Source: Fimisoma avicola
GTDB lineage: Bacteria; Bacillota; Clostridia; Peptostreptococcales; Anaerovoracaceae
DNA: 7,494 bases
NCBI GenBank assembly: GCA_018714945.1
Contig: DVMO01000089.1
Span: forward strand, 1 to 7,494
Direction of reading: 5' to 3'
The notes beneath the pieces were generated by a model, which saw only the letters and a list, made by a program, of their open reading frames with translations, was not told the origin of the DNA and did not search any database. The position numbers were made by a program, and so were the translations under genes. Positions within the stretch are counted from its first letter, which is position 1. Each line of letters opens with the position of its first letter. This document shows, one piece after another, positions 5,655 through 7,494 of this stretch.

Positions 5655-5686
5655 ACCGTTCACAACAAAAAACGACCGTTCACAAC
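5655..5686 (+). promoter_or_regulatory. LytTR-type operator 2 (upstream of the secreted-protein genes)
   Basis: Two identical boxes, ACCGTTCACAAC, lie at 5655-5666 and 5675-5686, 20 bp apart with the same A run between them as in operator 1. The 42-bp block 5655-5696 differs from 3451-3492 at only two positions. This is the second predicted binding site of the LytTR regulator. Confidence 0.82.
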
Positions 5687-5693
5687 ATTGCAG

Positions 5694-5722
5694 TTGCATA
5701 GGCTAAAAATTGAGCTTATATT
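5694..5722 (+). promoter_or_regulatory. Promoter of the secreted-protein genes
   Basis: TTGCAT (5694-5699) and TATATT (5717-5722) are 17 bp apart. The distance from operator box 1 to the -35 is 39 bp, identical to the copy at 3451-3518. The -35 is a poorer match than at the regulator operon, as expected for an activator-dependent promoter. Confidence 0.7.
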
Positions 5723-5765
5723 GAAATCAGGGAGGGATAATTTATATTATCTATAGGAGGACGAG

Positions 5766-6512
5766 ATGAGAAAGAAAATTTTTTTAGCCGCAGCCACATT
5801 ATTGATATTAGCCATGATGACAACATCGGCTTTTGCAGGCGTGCAGCCAGATGAGGCATTAAGAATAGACGACTTGGACGAATTAAAGGCCGCTATAGCA
5901 AGTGGGGAAATCGATGGCAAAAATGCAGAAGCGATGGTTACAAAAAAGACTTTGGACCAGTTTACAGAAGAAAAAAACATGCTGGCTAGTGAAGCCCTTG
6001 CAAACCTGGAAATATCAGGAGAAGATCTGGAAAATGGCCGTGCAGAGAGAACGGTCGACCTGGGAGACGGGTGCTATATCAGGGTGATCCTTACGGATGA
6101 AAAAGACAGCTCAGGTGAACCTGATGTAACTCTGGCAGCAAGCACTCCAAGCAGCAATACACTGTGGAAAGATTATGGAGACAGAAAGTTTACGTCTACA
6201 TATGAGCGGTGGATACTGGAAACTAAATATACGATGAGCTTATGTAATCATTATACATTGGGTTCAACAGGCATAAAGTACAGATATGGAGAACGGGAAT
6301 TTAAGTTGAACGGTGAAGCGATTGCAGGGGCTGGTGCCATAGTAACCAAAAATATATCAGCCAAAACCGGAGAAACCATAAGCATGTATTGTGAGTTCAA
6401 AATCAGTCAATCAGATGTAATTGGATTGTATAACAATGTTAAATGCCTCCAAATCGATAAGACCAACAAACGGGTTAAGGTCAACCAGTCGTGGAGTATA
6501 AAAAGAGTATAA
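5766..6512 (+). CDS. Secreted protein of unknown function, predicted LytTR target
   Basis: A 248-residue protein with a clear Sec signal peptide: a KK-positive start, a hydrophobic core (residues 5-18), and likely cleavage after SAFA (residue 24). The mature protein has an acidic, probably helical N-terminal region (27-95) and a more polar, Tyr/Thr-rich C-terminal half (130-248) that looks beta-rich. Four cysteines (103, 159, 209, 227) could form two disulfides outside the cell. There is no LPXTG anchor, lipobox, or protease or hydrolase motif. I do not recognise the family. AGGAGG (5755-5760) lies 5 nt from the ATG. The gene sits directly behind operator 2, so expression under the neighbouring two-component system is expected. 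A second secreted protein follows 101 nt later. Toxin, bacteriocin-like effector or signal precursor are guesses only. Confidence 0.88.
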   Translation: MRKKIFLAAATLLILAMMTTSAFAGVQPDEALRIDDLDELKAAIASGEIDGKNAEAMVTKKTLDQFTEEKNMLASEALANLEISGEDLENGRAERTVDLGDGCYIRVILTDEKDSSGEPDVTLAASTPSSNTLWKDYGDRKFTSTYERWILETKYTMSLCNHYTLGSTGIKYRYGEREFKLNGEAIAGAGAIVTKNISAKTGETISMYCEFKISQSDVIGLYNNVKCLQIDKTNKRVKVNQSWSIKRV

Positions 6513-6520
6513 AAAGAGTA
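6494..6520. repeat. 11-bp tandem repeat across the stop codon of the secreted-protein gene
   Basis: GAGTATAAAAA occurs at 6494-6504 and 6505-6515, followed by a partial GAGTA (6516-6520). The stop codon TAA (6510-6512) lies inside the second unit. As 11 is not a multiple of 3, gain or loss of a unit would change the C-terminus. Confidence 0.7.
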
Positions 6521-6613
6521 GGGGGATGATACCAATGTGGAATACAGCACCAATCTAAAAAAACTATAAGTTATAATTCAGAGAAACAACTATTTTGAAA
6601 AGGGGAGAGAATT

Positions 6614-7494
6614 ATGAAGGGATTAAGAAAGATAATGGCGTTTGCGTTAATACTGACACTGTGTTTGCCTTCGACGGTCCCAGTATTTGCTATATCGGAA
6701 AATTCCAGTGAAGATGACGACTTCGATATAAACAATTATACGCAATATACCATTGATCTGACAGCTAACCAGCCATTGACAAGAAGTATAAATTCATCTG
6801 AAGAAACTTCCAATGATGGAATTGATGAGGCTATAGAATATGTAGAATCATTAGATTTGGAATCGAAAGGTTATGCGCATATTGAGGAAGCATGTTTAAG
6901 CGAGCTAGAAAGTTATAAGTCTGACGATATAATACTTGAAAGCTACACGGTGCTTGTTCCAACCGCGAGAGCAAAAAACTATTATGGCACATATTTAGGT
7001 TCTAAATTCTATTATGAGTATACATCCGTAGCAGATATGCGCAGAAACACTAATGGAGCAGAGAGAAGTGCTTCCAATACAGGAAAATGGACCAACTGGA
7101 TATTAGGAACGACCGATCTCATTTTAAGCTTTACAGGTGGGTCATATAGTATAGCGTATTCTGTTATTAGGAGTATTACGGGCATAGCTGCCGGCTCATC
7201 TGATGTGCATTATGGTTCTTATAATCAATATGTAGAACAGTTTACAAACACCCGGACAAGGACCATTTATAAATTAAGCGGAAGCACATATAAAGCATGT
7301 TACCAGGATCAGAGCAGCTCTTTGCGTATCAATCAATATTTCTGCCCGGTAGGAACAAAGTTCCCTAAAGACTATTATGAACTCGGAACAAGATTTAACG
7401 GAACAGTGAACGCTAACAACTTGTCAAAGGACGAAATCCTCAAAACAGCGAATACTTATGCAAATCATGGAGGAAAAGCAGTATATAGCGTTAC
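6614..7494 (+). CDS. Second secreted protein, truncated by the window edge
   Basis: An open frame of 293 codons that runs off the right edge without a stop. ATG 6614 follows AGGGGAGA (6601-6608) with 5 nt spacing. The N-terminus is a signal peptide (KGLRK, hydrophobic core 8-19, likely cleavage after VFA at residue 26). The mature start is strongly acidic (SSEDDDFD), and an acidic region with ESLDLESK continues to about residue 107. A Tyr-rich segment (NYYGTYLGSKFYYEY, 122-136) follows, then a hydrophobic Gly/Ser-rich stretch (about 165-195) that could enter a membrane, then a Tyr/Thr-rich part. Three cysteines are visible (94, 229, 244). I do not recognise the family. Its plan (signal peptide, acidic region, Tyr-rich domain) echoes the preceding gene, but sequence similarity is too weak to call them paralogues. 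It may be cotranscribed from operator 2; no terminator was seen between the genes. Confidence 0.85.
   Translation, partial: MKGLRKIMAFALILTLCLPSTVPVFAISENSSEDDDFDINNYTQYTIDLTANQPLTRSINSSEETSNDGIDEAIEYVESLDLESKGYAHIEEACLSELESYKSDDIILESYTVLVPTARAKNYYGTYLGSKFYYEYTSVADMRRNTNGAERSASNTGKWTNWILGTTDLILSFTGGSYSIAYSVIRSITGIAAGSSDVHYGSYNQYVEQFTNTRTRTIYKLSGSTYKACYQDQSSSLRINQYFCPVGTKFPKDYYELGTRFNGTVNANNLSKDEILKTANTYANHGGKAVYSV

Noticed and set aside
6305..6317. Additional LytTR box (GAACGGT, reverse strand) inside the secreted-protein gene
   Set aside because: It is a single half site in coding sequence with no partner 20 bp away and no promoter nearby.
6549..6577. Separate promoter for the second secreted-protein gene
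   Set aside because: TATAAT at 6572-6577 is a good -10, but no acceptable -35 lies 16-18 bp upstream and there is no operator copy, so cotranscription with the preceding gene is simpler.

Overview
The window looks like chromosomal DNA of an anaerobic low-to-mid-GC Firmicute, most likely a gut-type clostridium (Clostridia/Eubacteriales). This rests on the rpsU-yqeY gene pair, strong AGGAGG Shine-Dalgarno sites, a TTG start, heavy use of ATA, AGA and AGG codons, and an AgrA/AgrC-type two-component system. I cannot name the genus from sequence alone. No rRNA, tRNA, CRISPR array or transposase gene is visible.

Layout. (1) Positions 1-262: the first codons of a divergent minus-strand gene that runs off the left edge, an imperfect hairpin over its start, and a good sigma-70 promoter facing right. 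(2) 263-963: the rpsU-yqeY operon, closed by an intrinsic terminator. (3) 964-1595: about 630 bp with no believable gene, filled with repeats. These are an 18-bp-period GC-rich tract, a cluster of six alternating inverted copies of TGTTGGCTTTT with nested palindromes, and a 45-bp-period tract. (4) 1596-2867: moaC and mogA of molybdenum-cofactor synthesis, separated by another degenerate repeat (36-bp period) and closed by a terminator. MoaC carries an internal insertion of about 29 residues relative to E. coli MoaC. (5) 2907-3430: a promoter and a small four-helix membrane protein of unknown function. (6) 3436-5641: a LytTR response regulator and an AgrC-like membrane histidine kinase, with an operator-promoter ahead and a terminator behind. 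(7) 5655-7494: a second, almost identical operator-promoter driving a secreted protein of 248 residues, then a second secreted protein cut by the right edge.

How the genes work together. The most interesting part is 3436-7494. A 42-bp block occurs upstream of both the regulator operon and the secreted-protein genes, differing at only two positions. It holds two ACCGTTC(A/G)CAAC boxes 20 bp apart, and in both places the block ends at the same distance from a -35/-10 pair with a 17-bp spacer. This is the architecture expected for a LytTR regulator that controls its own operon and one neighbouring target. The simplest reading is a self-contained signalling cassette: a membrane kinase senses an unknown signal, the LytTR regulator is phosphorylated, and both its own operon and the secreted proteins are switched on. 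No agrB/agrD-like peptide-maturation genes are present, so the signal is open. The sensor half of the kinase and the secreted proteins are AT-richer than the regulator and the kinase core, which hints at a mobile or diversifying specificity module.

The left half is ordinary housekeeping coding sequence set in unusually repeat-rich spacers.
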